Shown one piece after another: positions 50,888 through 64,000 of a stretch of 64,000 nucleotides of DNA. A model generated the notes under the pieces. The model made no database searches, was not told the DNA's origin, and saw only the letters and a list, made by a program, of their open reading frames with translations. The translations under genes and the position numbers were made by a program. Within the stretch, counting starts at the first letter, position 1; each line of letters starts with the position of its first letter. Source of the DNA: Caenorhabditis remanei (taxonomy: Eukaryota > Nematoda > Chromadorea > Rhabditida > Rhabditidae); NCBI RefSeq assembly GCF_010183535.1, contig NC_071333.1:16490587-16554586 (forward strand). The letters are read 5' to 3'.

Positions 50888-51493
50888 ACTGTGTTGAGCC
50901 GGAAAATTCAAAAGTGTGACCACCCAACGTACTTCTAATTCAATTTCCGGTTCGAGTTCTGTGTTTTTCGATATTTTGGTGGGATGTCTGAAATGGGGAC
51001 ACACTTAGGAAGTAAAAAGAAAAACAAGATATGTTGTGAGCTTTTTCCTGGATTTTTTTTTGAGCTGATAAGTTTTTTTGTTGAAGTTTTTTTATTTAAA
51101 CAATTTTTGGGAAATCTTAGACTTGACTTGTCAAAGAGAAAAAGCACTTAAGCTCCAGATTCAATTTTTCCCGCCATTCCTTTTAAAGAAGAGGGAAAAG
51201 GAAATGAATTGATCACCAATCGTTGCAATTTTCTCTCTCCTCCTGAAATCTGATCTGTGCAAACAAACGCTCTGCATTCTCACACAAAAACTGTCATTGT
51301 TTTCATTTTGGAATTGGGAATTGTTGGAAATGAGAGAATCTAGTTACTATCCAGTGTTTGTTGTTCTTTCGGTGTTTTGCCATTGTGCACGGAATTTTTG
51401 TCAGTACTCGGAATAGGAGTGATGATGTGATCATTTGTTTACTATCAGTTTCGCTATTCTGTTTTACCCCCCCCCCCCAAATAGTTTTTTTCT

Positions 51494-51498
<5 letters not shown>

Positions 51499-51532
<34 letters not shown>
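51499..51532 (+). repeat. CT dinucleotide microsatellite
   Basis: About 17 uninterrupted TC units, preceded by TTTTTTTCTCTCAT. Confidence 0.95.
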
Positions 51533-51535
<3 letters not shown>

Positions 51536-52951
51536 AAACCGAACTTTTTATATCATCTGGAGCACTTTGAGGGAAAAGAGCAAAAAGCAATTGTTTTGCA
51601 GAAATAAGATAGAAAGATGCTTCCATTCTTCAATTTATCTTTATCACCCCGTTTTTCCCTCCTTTTCTTCCTTCTTCTCAATTTCTTTTCATTATCTCTA
51701 ACCTTTCTTCTCCCAATTTTTTTTCGCATCTTGTCTTTGCTCATTGAGCGAGCAAAAATGAGTTCTATCTGGTCTAGCGTACGGAAATATACGACGTCCA
51801 GATTTTAGTGTTCACATCAATTCTCAATTCATATGGTCCGACATCTTGATTTCTATCAATTCCAAGGCCCCTTCTCCTCACTTCTCCTGGCAACTTTTGT
51901 CTAACGAGCCAGATGTGATGCTTCTCACACATATTTCGTTCACTTTTCACTATTTCACTACTTCTTGTTTGCAAGAAAAAAAAGTTTTGCTCTGTGGAAA
52001 TCAAAAATTCTGGTGAAATATTCATAAATTGTGGATATGTGTCAGAAGTGTCCGCGTGGGGAGGAGGTGGTGGTATGACAACAGAATGGGATAGGATGTT
52101 CTGCATATTTGGGCCATTTTGGATGTATAACCTAAATTTGATATCCCGTACCTAATCTATTTCCGACTTTTAGTTCAAAAGCTAGTTTATCAAAATTTAC
52201 GCTTCAATGCTCATACATTTGCAAGTTTTTAGACTATTTCGAGACATGCACCATGAAACATGAAACATTACCCCTATTAGAGGTTCAAAATTTCGTTTTC
52301 TTCGGTTTAAAGACCAAAACATTCATTTTATGAAGTGTAGATCTTCGGACACCCATTTGACGTTTTAATCCTCATGTTTCCCATGTCTGGTCAACAGGAC
52401 CTTATGATAGAAGAAGCTAAGTGGTCATTTGATTCTTCTAACGTCAGCCATTGTGTTTTATTCCTGGTATTAACATATTCAGACCTCATTGTCTGTTATC
52501 ACGAATGATCTCATTCTGTTTTGGGACAAAAGAAATATTCCCGTTCGTTTGTAAATAAAAATATATATCCTGGTTGGGTCCACTGACTAATATATTTTTC
52601 ATTAATGTATTTTGTCAAATAGGTTTTAAAACCTGACTGTCACTAGATGACTATATCAAATCATACTTGTCAAAGCCCAGATATGTGGCGCCAAAACTCA
52701 AAATATAAAATTTTCGAACTTTTTTTAATGAAATTTTCTGAATTGTTTTTGTGAAGAAGTCGAACATTCGACTATGACTTAGAATTAAGAGAAAATTCTG
52801 AAAAATCATCCAAAATGTTCATATTTTAGATGAAAAATTGAAAAAATATCAAAACGTTTTTTGAAAAAATTGGAATCCGATCTTTCGTGTCGTGCTGGGT
52901 CTTCAAAATTTGTCCTCTGACCGACTTGGGCCTTTGGGCCTTCCCGTACCT

Positions 52952-53001
52952 TGCCGAGCCGAACATGTCTAGTTAATGCCGAGCCGAACATGTCTAGTTA
53001 A
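52952..53001 (+). repeat. 25-bp perfect tandem duplication
   Basis: GCCGAGCCGAACATGTCTAG plus TTAA occurs twice in immediate succession. It lies at the end of a GC-richer patch (52880-52950) within AT-rich DNA. Confidence 0.9.
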
Positions 53002-56000
53002 AAATCCAAAATGACTCATTTCTTATTTTCTTATATTACTTTTTTGTGTTCGTCATTTTTCTTCTTTTTTCTCCTGCAAAAACATATAATACTGAAAATG
53101 AAATCCTGGCGAACATGTCCTAAGTCATTTCCATCTCCCATGAGACGCGGGTTGTACATTTTTTTTTGGCAGGAAAAGAAGAGAAGTATTCTATCAGTTT
53201 TAGAGACAAAAAAAACGAAAAGCTTCCACGCATTTTTTTCTCATTTTGCAAATGCATTTTGAGATAGCCATTCGAAAGTGACCATCCGGTGACCATCTCC
53301 CATTTTTTTCAACGCTCTTCCTCTCTTACTCTCTCAATTCCATACTCTCAATTTCTGTGGTGGTCCCAGGGATTTGGGTTTCGTTTTTGTCTATCCATCT
53401 CTTTTCTTTCCTATGTCGGTGTATCTTTTCCTCATTTTGAAGTGCATCCCGTCATTTGCACTTGAACGCTTTGCCCGCGATGGAATCTGGGTATCATCAA
53501 AACACATATGATGTTTAGGTCTAGATCTGGCAATCTTCTTCCATAAAAAGAAAATAATCGAGAATTATTTGAGTGTTTTCCTTGCTTTTTTTGCTTTTTT
53601 TTGGGTTCTGGTGGGCGGAGTAAGTCTAAGTTTTATTTCTAAGATCTTTATTCTCAGAAGAGAATAAAAAAACATTCTCAAATTGTTTCCTATTTTCTAC
53701 ATACCAAGAATCTTATTGTTTACGGTTTTTTGTTTTGTCTGTACTCTCGTGTTTCCAATTTATATACATAATTGAAGCTTATTAATATTAGAATGTAAGG
53801 AATTTTGACAGTTCCTCCTTATGACATCATCCACTCTTCTCTTCCGTAACTTTCTGTTATCTAATAATTTTTTTCAATTCACTTTCATGTTATCAGTTCA
53901 GTCAGTTAGCCTATTCTCCAGTTCCTTGGCACCACTCGACGTTAATTGATTTTTTCTTTTTTTTACCAGTTCTTGCTCTCCGGAGCACTTTTTACTCCCT
54001 TGGTGGTCGTCAGAGTGAATCCATTCCATATATTGTTTTTGATGCCTTCAATATACCCGCTTCGCCTTTTTTCGCCTCTATATTGTGTTCCTCTTTCTCT
54101 TCTTTCTTCGCACATACTCTGAAAATAATGGAAACCGCTTATGAAATGGCGGCTAATTGTAAGACGGGAAGGCATTTACACACCATTCTTCATATCGTCT
54201 CAATTGTTATTTCCGTTCTTTTCAATTCCAGTTTTTTTTCATTTAAAGACGTTTTTATGGATGTTGGAGAGATCGGGCTATAAATGAGGATAAAAATTAG
54301 AAATTCATTAAAAATTAAGGAGTAAAACACAATTGGGTGAATCATCCGAGCAGTGGTACTGTGCCTTAGAAAAAGGTGGTCTTTGATCAACAACTTCCGC
54401 TCGAATATTCCAGAAAATTCCATCCCTCACAGTTTGAGATTATAAAAAAACCCTTATGTCCGATTTCTGTCAATTTTCTAGTTCAAAAAACCACATAGAT
54501 TTTTTGATTTGTTTGTCTAGGTGATTGTCGAAACATTGACACCAGCAGAAGAAACTGTTGATAAGAAAAGTTGCAACCCCATCGTCTTGAACTCTAATTT
54601 TTCACATCCATCACTACACACATATTTCTTCCATCACATAAGGTATTAACTTCAATTTTAATTTTAAATGCTCTATAAATTCATTTCCAAAACTTTCATA
54701 TAAATTGACCATTTCCAAACTTGTTTTGAGAAGGGGGATCCTTCCTGAAAAGTGGTTGTTGAACACTTGGAACTTCCAACATCCCACCCAATTCTTATAT
54801 ACTTGCTTATTTTCTCTTTTTTCAATATATACTCTAATGACGTTCCTCTCGTGGCAATTATGAGAAATATTTGATGAAAAATGAGTTGTTCACTCACCAC
54901 AGAACGTTTTTTTGGCTAGGAGTGACATGGAATTGCACTAATTAATATCAAATTTCAGTCACAAGTTTAGAACTCGTTTCGGATAACATGGGACCTCAGT
55001 AATTTAGAAGTACAACGTGATTATTCAGAATGTATCCCAAAGATTTGTGACCAATGTGCTATTGAGAGGTTTAAATTAGAAAAAATGAACAAAAATGGGA
55101 AAAAATCTTGTTCTTGTCATTCATTCACTCATTTACTCTCGAATTTCACACTTTTTTCCTTTTTTTCTCGGAATTTTTTGCAACTTCTCCTTTTTTCCTC
55201 CTCCTACACATGTATACTTCAAGCTCAAAAATTTGATTTTGAGCATCCTAGAGGTTTTTTTCGGTGGGTTGAGGTTTGAAGAGTCAAAAGTTGTCTTTTT
55301 GTATCTTTTTGGATGTGTCCATTTCGGACACATGTTCGCTTTTTTCTTCTCAGAATTTGACCAATACAAAGTTTTTGTTCTGAGATTTTGAACGGTTAAA
55401 GGGGAAAAAATCGAGTCAAGAAAAACAGCTCAATCTTTGACCTCCACTTCACGAGTCTAATTGATGATTGAACTAAATAAATAAAAGTCATCAAAATTTT
55501 TCTTTTCCCTTTTATTAGCTTTCTATTTTGTTTTCTCGAAACTATCCGTTTCGATATTGACTTATAAGTTTACCATTGATCATATTTCACTACTTTTTAA
55601 AAGTTGAGTTCTACACTGATCCGTTGTTCAGTTGAATGTAATATAAAACTGTTCAATCGAAAAAATTGAATAGATGCGTATAAACAGTTTTAGAAAAATA
55701 TTGTTTTTGAATAATAATTGATGATTGAGCAGTTAAACGTGTAGGGTACCTACCATTCTTTAAAATTTTAAAATTGTAAGTTCTGCTAAGTATGCTAATC
55801 TCTTTTATTTCTGAAATTATTTCAGCTCTAATGAGTTCAAAACGTTTGATAAGGGAGCTAGAGAGAGAAAGAAAGAAGAATTTATCGAACTATCTATGAT
55901 ATGTTTGTATATTGTATTATGAAGTTTGCGTTTCAAATCAAATCAAATAATAGAAAAGAGTTCACCAGAAAGGATAGAAAAAAGGTTGAGAGAAACGCCG

Positions 56001-59000
56001 CACGGAAATAAAGAAGATACCAAAGATCCACGAGAACTGCACCGAAAAGTCAACCGATGGTTCCTTTCTCCCGTATCGAATGAACTAAATGAACTAAATA
56101 GCGTGGGAAATTAGTCGCGGCCCCCGAATAGAGTGGACCCTGCCTGACTACTACTATATCTGGTTATATTGAACGAAATGAATCTATTGGTATCTGACTC
56201 CTCCGCTCTCCTCTTTATTTGTTTCCCACACCATAGACATTTTGGGACACTAGCACCCTCCTATCATGGATGACGTTTCGCCACTCCGGATTCTGTGTCA
56301 CGTTCAGTTTTTGGAGTAGCCCCCGCTTTTCTTATTGTAGTTTTCAATTTCTTATTATAGCTGTCTCAGTTATTTTTGATTTATCTTTAATGTCATAAAA
56401 TCCGGATTTCAGATTTCTATTCAGAGACTTTCTTATAAAGTGCAAATTTTGAAAAAAATTTTCCTATCTGGTTAATTTCTACATTTTCAAGAGGTTATTG
56501 TTATTTTTTCTATTTCCATTACACGCTGTGTTTCAATAATCTTGCACCTTACCTCCAACCCTTCAATTATGAAAAAAAAACAAGTATCTCAAAACAAAAG
56601 ATATACATTTTTCGCTGTCTTCTTAAAATTTAGAGGCGTCTGTATCTCTAGCCAATCTCAGAGGACTATTTATCAAATCCAAGTGCTAACTAGCTTTCCA
56701 AGTATTGAGGGGAGAGTGGGTGGGAGACAACTAGCTTGTGTTCTCTCACAACAAACGTACAGTGATTTTGAGATTGAGGGATTTTTTCGCTTATTTAATT
56801 TACATTTAAATTTTTTTTTCTTTATAAAAGTTCATTCTCACTATGTATCGTTTTTCTTTCTCACCACGTGACTTTTTATTGTATTTCTCAATTTCCATGC
56901 TTTTTTCTTTTTCAATCATTCAATTTAACAGTCTAGGGCGGAAGTTCTATGAAGAATTGAAAAATACAATATTATCCTATTACCGTAGTTTTCTGTCCTA
57001 CCCCGTTACCTTTTCTGAGTGGAGGCTACTACAAAAGTCACACAGCTACTAGTAAACATACAAAATTCACACTCACAGCACTTAAGTTCCTCCAAAATCT
57101 TTGAACTTTACGTTTTGAAAAGGCTTAGTTGTTGTGACGTAGAGAGAGATAGCCGATGGTATTAGTCAACAACGCTATTTTCTGAAACATTGAAATTGAG
57201 CTGGACTTTGTTGTCTTATCACAGACATTATCACTCAAGCGGTCATGCCCTCCCCTACTGATTCCTTTCTGCTCTTCGCCCTTACAAAAAAGAAAGAAAA
57301 ACGAATAAAAGTGAAAAGAGAACTTCCAGTTGTATATGTATTACCCACTCCAGATTCGTGGTTTTTGTAACGTGTTTGTTTATTCTTTCTGTCTTTTCTA
57401 TGTCGGTATCTAGCGGGATGTATGTTGTCCTAGAACGCTTATTTATCGTTGAACACGACTTACAAAAGCTGGGTTTCACAGTTTTGAGTTTTGAAAGTCA
57501 GACTGTTCTTATTAATTTATCTAGTGCAAAATAAAATATTCAAGAACATTTTTTGATAGTTCATTTTTTCTTTTCTTAAATCCCTCAACCTCCAAATCCC
57601 AAATCCTTGAAACCAATGGATCTATGTTTAGTGATGACACATGACGTGAAGAGCACAACGAGACGCGACGATCCCAATACCAAACCGCATATCACTTTTC
57701 TAATTAAAATCGCCTTTCTCTATCCATTTCATTTTGAAACCATGCGTCCGTGAGCATCTCCTTTCCTTTTCTCACTTTTTTCTCCCGATTTCTCCTTTTC
57801 ATTTTCTCTTTTCAACGTCTTCTCGTTTCCACTACCATATTCTTTTGACGTGGTGCGTGGTGCAACATCACAATGCAAACATTGCTTTCTCTTCTCTTTT
57901 TTTTCTTCTCACTTTCGATATATTGCCCTTATATGGAAGTAGATGGCTTTTAGAAATCGGATGATTCCAAGAATTTCATTCCGTCTAATTAACTTTTATC
58001 CGAAAGTTTCATCAGCCTGACTCTGACAATACTACCGTATACCTTGGATCACATGGAATATAAGATGAGGGTGATGATGAAAAATGAACAATAGGGCTGA
58101 AAGTAATAAACTAATGGACTAAACTTGGTAAACATACAATGGGAAAAGAGGCTTTTCAGAATAATGTTGTGATGCGGAGGAAATAACACTAATTTGTTCG
58201 TCACATGGAGTACTGGACGTAGATGAGTGCCTAATTCTGATGATTTGCTTATTTTTGGTAACGGCAAAAGCCTGATATCCTGTTTGTTACAAAAAAGTGT
58301 CTACGACCTATGATTCTGAGTACAGGTTTGAAAATTTTGAAATTCTATCACAAAAAGTTTTTCTCAGCTGTAAAACTTCACTTTTAAAAATGATTTATCT
58401 TCTAAAAACCAAAGTTCACCAGAAAATGATCCTAAAATAGAATATCCCAATCAACATTAAATTTAAGCTTATCCATTCTCTCCTCCGCACCTTAATTCCT
58501 AATTCCAGAATAATTCCTGAATAAGCCATAGATTAAATCACCTTATCACAATTGTTTAATCCAATTTTCAAAGCTCTTCTTTTTTCTTCGCATTTTTTTT
58601 GCTGCGATCCTCTATTCTCCGCAAAATGATGATAATGGCATCGTAAACCCCCAAAAACTTTGCCACCATCGTTTCACTTCACATTTTACGAAAATTACGA
58701 AAAATCGGGCCGGTGTGTGTGTTTTTTTTTTGGTTAGTGAGACACCGCCTTTCTGCAAGTGGACCGGTGTAACATGAGAATCTCACAAATTCCTCTTTGT
58801 GACCGGAAGCCGAAAGATGAACCCTATACCCCTGAAAAACGTCTATTTGTCCTATTTGCCGCCACTGGTCACTCTAGTACCAGTTTTTTGGCATTTTGAG
58901 TGGAGGTGGCACTCGTTGTTATTTTAATCCTTCGAATAAGACTTATCCAGACATGAAAACATAAAAATCCAGAAAAATTCAACGTTCTTGAAACTAATTT

Positions 59001-61046
59001 ATATTCTAGGCTAACCTTGGATCGGCACAACGTGATGCGACGTGACGCTGTGGCATTGTGTTGTTATTGTTATGCCGCCTTTTCTTATTTTTTCTCATGT
59101 TATTTTTTCTTTTTCATTCACACCCATATCTCAATGATCAGAGAAAATACCGTCATGACAAACTTGGAATAACTCGGGATAGGAAAGCGGAGGTGGGAAT
59201 TAGGAACCTGTCAAAAACTTCGTCTCGTGTAAGCTAGATCCTTACATTCTTTTCGCAAATTTTGGAATTTGCACTTTTTTGGGAAATCCCAAACTTTTCT
59301 GGAAGGTTTTCTTTTTTTTCTTCAATTTCTAATTCTATAATTTGGTATATGAAGAATTTCCAAAAATGTAGTATCTGGGAAATTATCCAAAACATGATTC
59401 CGGAAAGAAACCCAATAACTAGTACATATCTATTGAGTTTCTTGCAAGTTTCAGTTCTAGAAAGTGTTCATTCCACAGAACTATTCCTCAGAACTCTACC
59501 AGCAAATCAAAATGTCTAACCTTCCAACGATCAGTGGTATATTTCTTTGTTTACCAGCTCTGCCCTGTCCCACGATCTGTTCTACCTGTTTCTGTAAACG
59601 TGGTCAAATGATTCCTAGTAAGTGATCAACTTGCTTCTCCAAATATCCATCCAGCAAACTGAACGAAACACAAAAAAAGTGCTGCAGTTCAGCCAGTTCT
59701 GCTTTAATCCTCTTCATTTTGTAGTCCTAACGCCCTTCTTCTTCCAAAGCGAGACCACATTTTTCGTGCTATATCCTAAATTCTATTTTCGAGGCGTAGG
59801 AAGTGGTAGTATAGGCGCCAAGCACCTCATGTCCAGGATGCCTAGGTGTGGGAAAATCCACGTGGGAAAGTGACAAGTACTAGTTTTGTTTCACAAGTTT
59901 CAACTCGCGATGTTGCTTTTTGAAATTTGGTTTTAGATCCGAGATTGAAATCAAAATCATTCTTGTAAGGTTTCTTATCTCTTAAACATAATCTCATAAT
60001 CGTTGTCTCCTCTCAATTTTTCAAATTTGAACCTTGGCGATATATCTGACCAACGTAGGCGAACATCTGTTATTTTCGGTGGAATAGTACAAAGAATACC
60101 CCCCAGGGAGGTTTTCGACGCCATTAACGTCTGAGATATGACTAGCATTATTCATGCTTAGGCGTTCTATATATTTTATATTTCTAACAAAAACCTGTTA
60201 ACGACTAGTACAGATATGATGTTTCAAAAGTTTTTAACTTTTCAATAACTTTTTCCAAAGCACAAAAAGCAGTGAGAAGGATGGGCACCCAACGGAACAA
60301 GAAAAAAGAACGATATCATATTTCCTAGCACCTTGTGCTCTTTTCACGCCTTCCCACTCTATTTGGTATCATTTTTCTTTTAGAAATGTTTAAAAAGAAG
60401 AGAATTTTCAAATTTTAATAAAAATTTTGAATTTTGATACCAAACCTAAAAAAAGATCTTATTTTGAAAAATAGAAAAGAAGAAGCGAAACACCAAAAAA
60501 TTTACTTTATCTTCTCATGCTCCGATAGTTCCGAGAATTTTAGTTGATTAATCAGTTATTCTGAATTTTTGAATTTCGAGAATTAATTTCAACTTCATTC
60601 CTTGTTCTCTATTTTTCTATTTCCGTTTGTCCCTTTGCCCTGTCTCTGTTCTCAACCTATTTTCACTTTCCATGAATTTGAATTTCAATCAAAACATTGT
60701 CTCCATTTTCTCACACATACCCTACCGTATATCCGTTTACTCATTGTTTATCCATGTCGAGTTCTTTTTTTTTCTCGAGTTAAAGATTCATATTGTAGGC
60801 GGCGCCGGCGACCCCATAGGAGAGGACACGACACGTCTAAGTTAAGGAGGAGCCCGAGGAGCCCTTCTTCAGAGCCAACTTTGGGAGCGAGAGCAACACA
60901 ACCTGCTCTCAGACACAAAGAGTGACACGCCCACTTATTGTGGAGCCGTCCTCTTCCTTCCCGCCTCACAACGAATTCTGAATTTTCTCTCTCTCTCCCC
61001 TTCGACACCATTCCTTCCCCTTCTTCACTTATTTCTCACTGTCATC

Positions 61047-62934
61047 ATGTCTACAATGCTGATGGCGCCTTCATCATCAATCCTGATGAGTACAATATCT
61101 ACCATTACTTCTACGACACCTCCATCGCCGACATTGTTAAGTGAGCCAATGGAAATTCAGTTTGAGATTATGTTCGTTATGGTACTATACTCTTGTCTAG
61201 CAGTGACGGGAGTCAGTGGAAACTGTTGGGTTCTCATGAAAGTGATAAAACAACTATCTGGATGCTCATCTAACCGGAGCAGGCCATACAAAACCGCCGT
61301 TGTCCAATCATCCGCCTACGTTTATCTTATTATTCTCTCCGTGGTGGATCTGTTGTCACTCATCCCAGTGCCGATGATTGTCACAGATGTCTATGTGAAT
61401 CACTTCCCATTCGGACTATGGGCCTGTAAGCTCAGCTACTTCTGTGAGGCAATCAACAAGTCCTTGAGTCCCATGGTGCTCACCGCCTTGTCGTTAGACC
61501 GCTATGTCGCTGTCTGTCACCCAACACTATACTGGCTACGGACGACCAAATTCTCATTGGGAGTACTCGCTGTCTGCTTTTCGATTTCCCTGATTTTCAT
61601 CATTCCGGTGACCCAAAAAGCGACAATGCAAGTGATGAAAGACCATAGTGGCGATGAAATCGTTAAATGCGCGTTCGATGGTGGCTCGGCAAGCGATGTG
61701 TTCGACACCGCTCAAGCAATCATCTGCTATTTGGTGCCAATGTTCCTGATTTGTGCTGTCTACTTGGCTATCTTGTACAAGCTGTGGCGTCACACTAGAT
61801 TCTCAACTGTCGGAAAGAAGACCAGCATCTCGTTGGGAAGAGTTGTCAGGTGCAGTGTAATGGTTGTTGCATTCTACTTCGTGTGCTGGACACCATACTG
61901 GGTGATGCGGATTCATTATCTGATACTGCGATTTGTTGAGAAAAACAGTGGTGGTGTGTCAGGTGAGTCAAGAAAATTCAAAACACAGAAACTAATGCGC
62001 GTGCAAATGCAAATTAGACACTTTTTGCGGTTTTGTTATTGTGTTCGCTTTTGACAAGAAAAGAAAACCTGATGAAAGAGAGCCTCTTTAGAATTTCAAG
62101 TAGATTTGATTGGTCACTTCAGGAAACAGAAATCACTCTTTTGTCTGGTTTGCAAATTCTTATTTGGAAAAATTGAATTCCATCACCAAAAATCAAAAAT
62201 GAACATTTCAGTGAAAAACGGAACTATGACTGAAGACATTGTGGTGACTACCACCAAAGCAACAATAACGGACAGTAACGAGTTTTCGTGGTCTTCGCTT
62301 TTCGATTTCATCTCTGAAACACGGTGGCACAATATACAAATCGCTGCGATCTACATTCTCCATTCATTCACATATGCACAGTCTGCATTCAACTGGCTCT
62401 TCTATTCGTTTCTCAACCGCAACTTACGCTCGAACAACGGCCGAGGAAACGGAACACGATCTGCAGCTAACACATCCGTGTTTGACAACGGAAACGCAAC
62501 AAGCACCGTCAACACGTCTTTAACACCAATTTGGAAGAATATTCAACAAATGGGAAGTCATATTAAGACTGCTGGACTTGACACTCGTTCCGCGCTTTTG
62601 AAGAAGTCGCCGTTCAAAGGGAAATCCAAAATTCAGTCGAGGTGAGTCAGAATCCATCTCACTTTCTCATTTAATTCAAAAATTTTCCAGAAGTGCCGCA
62701 TACCTCGACTGTTCATCAGCTCATATGCTACGCCCTGCATCCGAGAATACACTGAGTTCATCGCTTCTTGAGATTCCAAGAAGACCATCCCTGATACCGA
62801 GACAAGAACCGTCTCTTGTCGGAAAAGCTCTTTCGTTTACAAACATACCGCAACCCCAATATCAACGAATAGAACAGAAGGAGGAGTCATCTCATGGAGG
62901 TGTCTCCGAGAGTTCTTCTGTTGAATGGCTGTAG
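61047..62934 (+). CDS. Class A (rhodopsin-type) peptide GPCR
   Basis: Three exons, 61047-61962, 62212-62641 and 62691-62934, giving 529 residues. Seven hydrophobic helices: TM1 with GVSGN, TM2 LIILSVVDLL, TM3 after the conserved Cys (WACKLSYF) ending LSLDRYVAV (DRY), TM4, TM5 (AIICYLVPMFLICAV), TM6 with CWTPYWV, and TM7 in exon 2. TM7 reads SAFNWLFYSFLNRNLR, so the NPxxY motif is FNWLFY. A long Ser/Asn-rich tail follows. The wording is that of the somatostatin/opioid/neuropeptide branch; the ligand is unknown. The start could be this ATG or one of the two next Mets (positions 4 and 6). Large upstream DNA and an SSS/TTT-rich N-terminus suggest further 5' untranslated exons. Confidence 0.87.
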
Positions 62935-64000
62935 ATATCGATAACAATTTTTCCACTAATTATGTACTTTTTTCCTCTTGAAATATCATTTTTGTCCCTC
63001 ACTGTACCTATCTTCTGGTAACATAATCTGAATTTCTTCTTCTCCTGTCTCTGGTCCCTTCTTCTTTGTCCTCTCCTTCCGGTATTTGTTGTATTTGATC
63101 TAAAACATTCATGTCTCCCTTTTTTCCTTACACAGAATCAAATCAAATTGTTTGTTTTATCATATCACAGTAGCTTTTCTTGGATACGACTACCGGTCCC
63201 CCATTTCCTTCCCAGTTTCTGTATTTATAATGTGAGCTTGCCAAACCACCAAACAAAAACAACAACTTATTGTTATTATTGATAGAAAAAAAATGGATCT
63301 CGTGTATTTTTTTTTCGGACTCGCCGGATAAAGATAAATAAATAAAACGGTATAAATGAATAAATATTACGAAATGTAATGTTGATGAAATTTTATCTAT
63401 CTGAAAACCAAGGAGAGAAAAACTGGAAGCCAAAGCTCGCTTCCATTTTTGAGTATAAAAAAACAAGCGCCCGGAAGAAACTGGACCGCAGTGCCATACC
63501 TAATTGGACTACAATATCATATTTCACTGTACTGGTTGGTGGTTGGATGCGGATTGCATAATACATAACATCTGGAGTATCAAACAATATTTTGCAAACA
63601 AGAGCAAAAAAATAAAATTCCTGAAAGATAGAGCGTGGGTGTTTCCCAGTATTCTTAATGAGTTTTTGGTTCTGCAAAAAAAGTCAGACGAAATGATTTT
63701 TTTCATTAAAAAGATTGAATTTTCATTAGGCGCCCGTTTCAGACAAACAATTGGGTGAGGAATTGCAAAATCTTTGATGATCGATGTCTTCTGGAAGTGA
63801 TTTCGGATTTCCTACGGATTTCTCACATGTGTCATATGAGAATTTGATTACTTTTTCGTTTTTCCCCCAGTTTGCATCACTGTTGAATAATTAAGATTCC
63901 TGCTTGACATTACTCATCATTAGTCGGTTTCAGTTTTAGATGCAATCAGGGAAGGGGGCCTGCTTCGATGACATCACAAAGAAATTGGCTAGTCTGACCA
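62935..64000. other. 3' flank of the GPCR gene
   Basis: Pyrimidine-rich 3' untranslated sequence; AATAAATAAA near 63338. No gene supported in the last kilobase on either strand. Confidence 0.45.

Larger units (their letters stand above)
50888..61046. other. Ten-kilobase gene-free stretch upstream of the GPCR gene
   Basis: AT-rich DNA with pyrimidine tracts, a poly-C run (51470-51478), a CT microsatellite and a 25-bp tandem duplication. No spliced or unspliced gene could be supported on either strand. It probably contains promoter, 5' untranslated exons and introns of the GPCR gene. An acceptor-like ATATTGTAG at about 60799 precedes a GC-rich patch (GGCGGCGCCGGCGACC) that could be a 5' untranslated exon. 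Confidence 0.45.

Noticed and set aside
51774..52106. 110-residue minus-strand frame with a Pro run
   Set aside because: No recognisable domain, no convincing promoter or introns, and codon usage like the surrounding non-coding DNA.
63393..63677. 94-residue minus-strand frame near the window end
   Set aside because: No domain, and no splice partner that extends it; kept as unannotated.

Overview
The window looks like a nuclear contig from a nematode of the Caenorhabditis type. Introns are very short, with TTTTCAG-type acceptors, and many ATGs sit just after a 3' splice acceptor, as expected for spliced-leader trans-splicing. Host genes include a major-sperm-protein-domain gene and an M13 neprilysin-like secreted gene. 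The host background is AT-rich with four recognisable genes: a neprilysin-like 5' end (1-396, minus), a nine-exon transmembrane metallophosphoesterase (851-3297, minus), a six-exon MSP-domain gene (25854-27319, plus) and a class A GPCR (61047-62934, plus). More than half of the sequence is three mobile elements inserted between these genes.

Element 1 is a 19,164-bp LTR retrotransposon of the BEL/Pao type (4790-23953). Its two 787-bp LTRs differ at one position and are flanked by a 5-bp target duplication (GAAGT). Besides gag (15566-18262) and a +1-frame pol (18192-23273), it carries three intron-containing sense-strand genes upstream of gag (A 6557-7766, B 8003-9222, C 11350-14451). These do not appear as single open frames, but they join with consistent splice phases. 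Each ATG, including that of gag, lies 0-37 nt after a splice acceptor. B, C and Gag share an array of three CCHC zinc fingers. The palindrome CCGCGG occurs about 66 times through the element, in coding, intronic, untranslated and LTR sequence, and I saw none in the flanks. This is the strongest candidate for something undescribed: a complex-retrovirus-like layout in an LTR retrotransposon with an element-wide DNA or RNA motif.

Element 2 (24203-24761) is a hAT-type non-autonomous element with 8-bp target duplications, filled with GCGGAA repeats.

Element 3 is a 22,205-bp Maverick/Polinton (28677-50881) with AGAATC target duplications and inverted repeats of about 1.8-1.95 kb that themselves contain two genes, so those genes are present twice. 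All the replication and virion genes I recognise appear open: protein-primed DNA polymerase B (11 exons), chromodomain integrase, SF1 helicase, packaging ATPase, adenovirus-like protease, double-jelly-roll major capsid protein, minor capsid protein with an acidic repeat insertion, and a basic core-like protein. There are also several small or unrecognised proteins, including a two-helix-end membrane protein beside the ATPase and two small genes in the cargo position. Structural-side genes tend to have TATA boxes, and several are packed as dicistrons with UAAUG or AUGA overlaps.

The remaining long gene-free stretches (3298-4789, 24770-25853, 27320-28670, 50888-61046, 62935-64000) hold UTRs, low-complexity sequence, microsatellites and probably regulatory sequence of the flanking genes. 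All calls rest on reading the sequence by eye; no database search was run.
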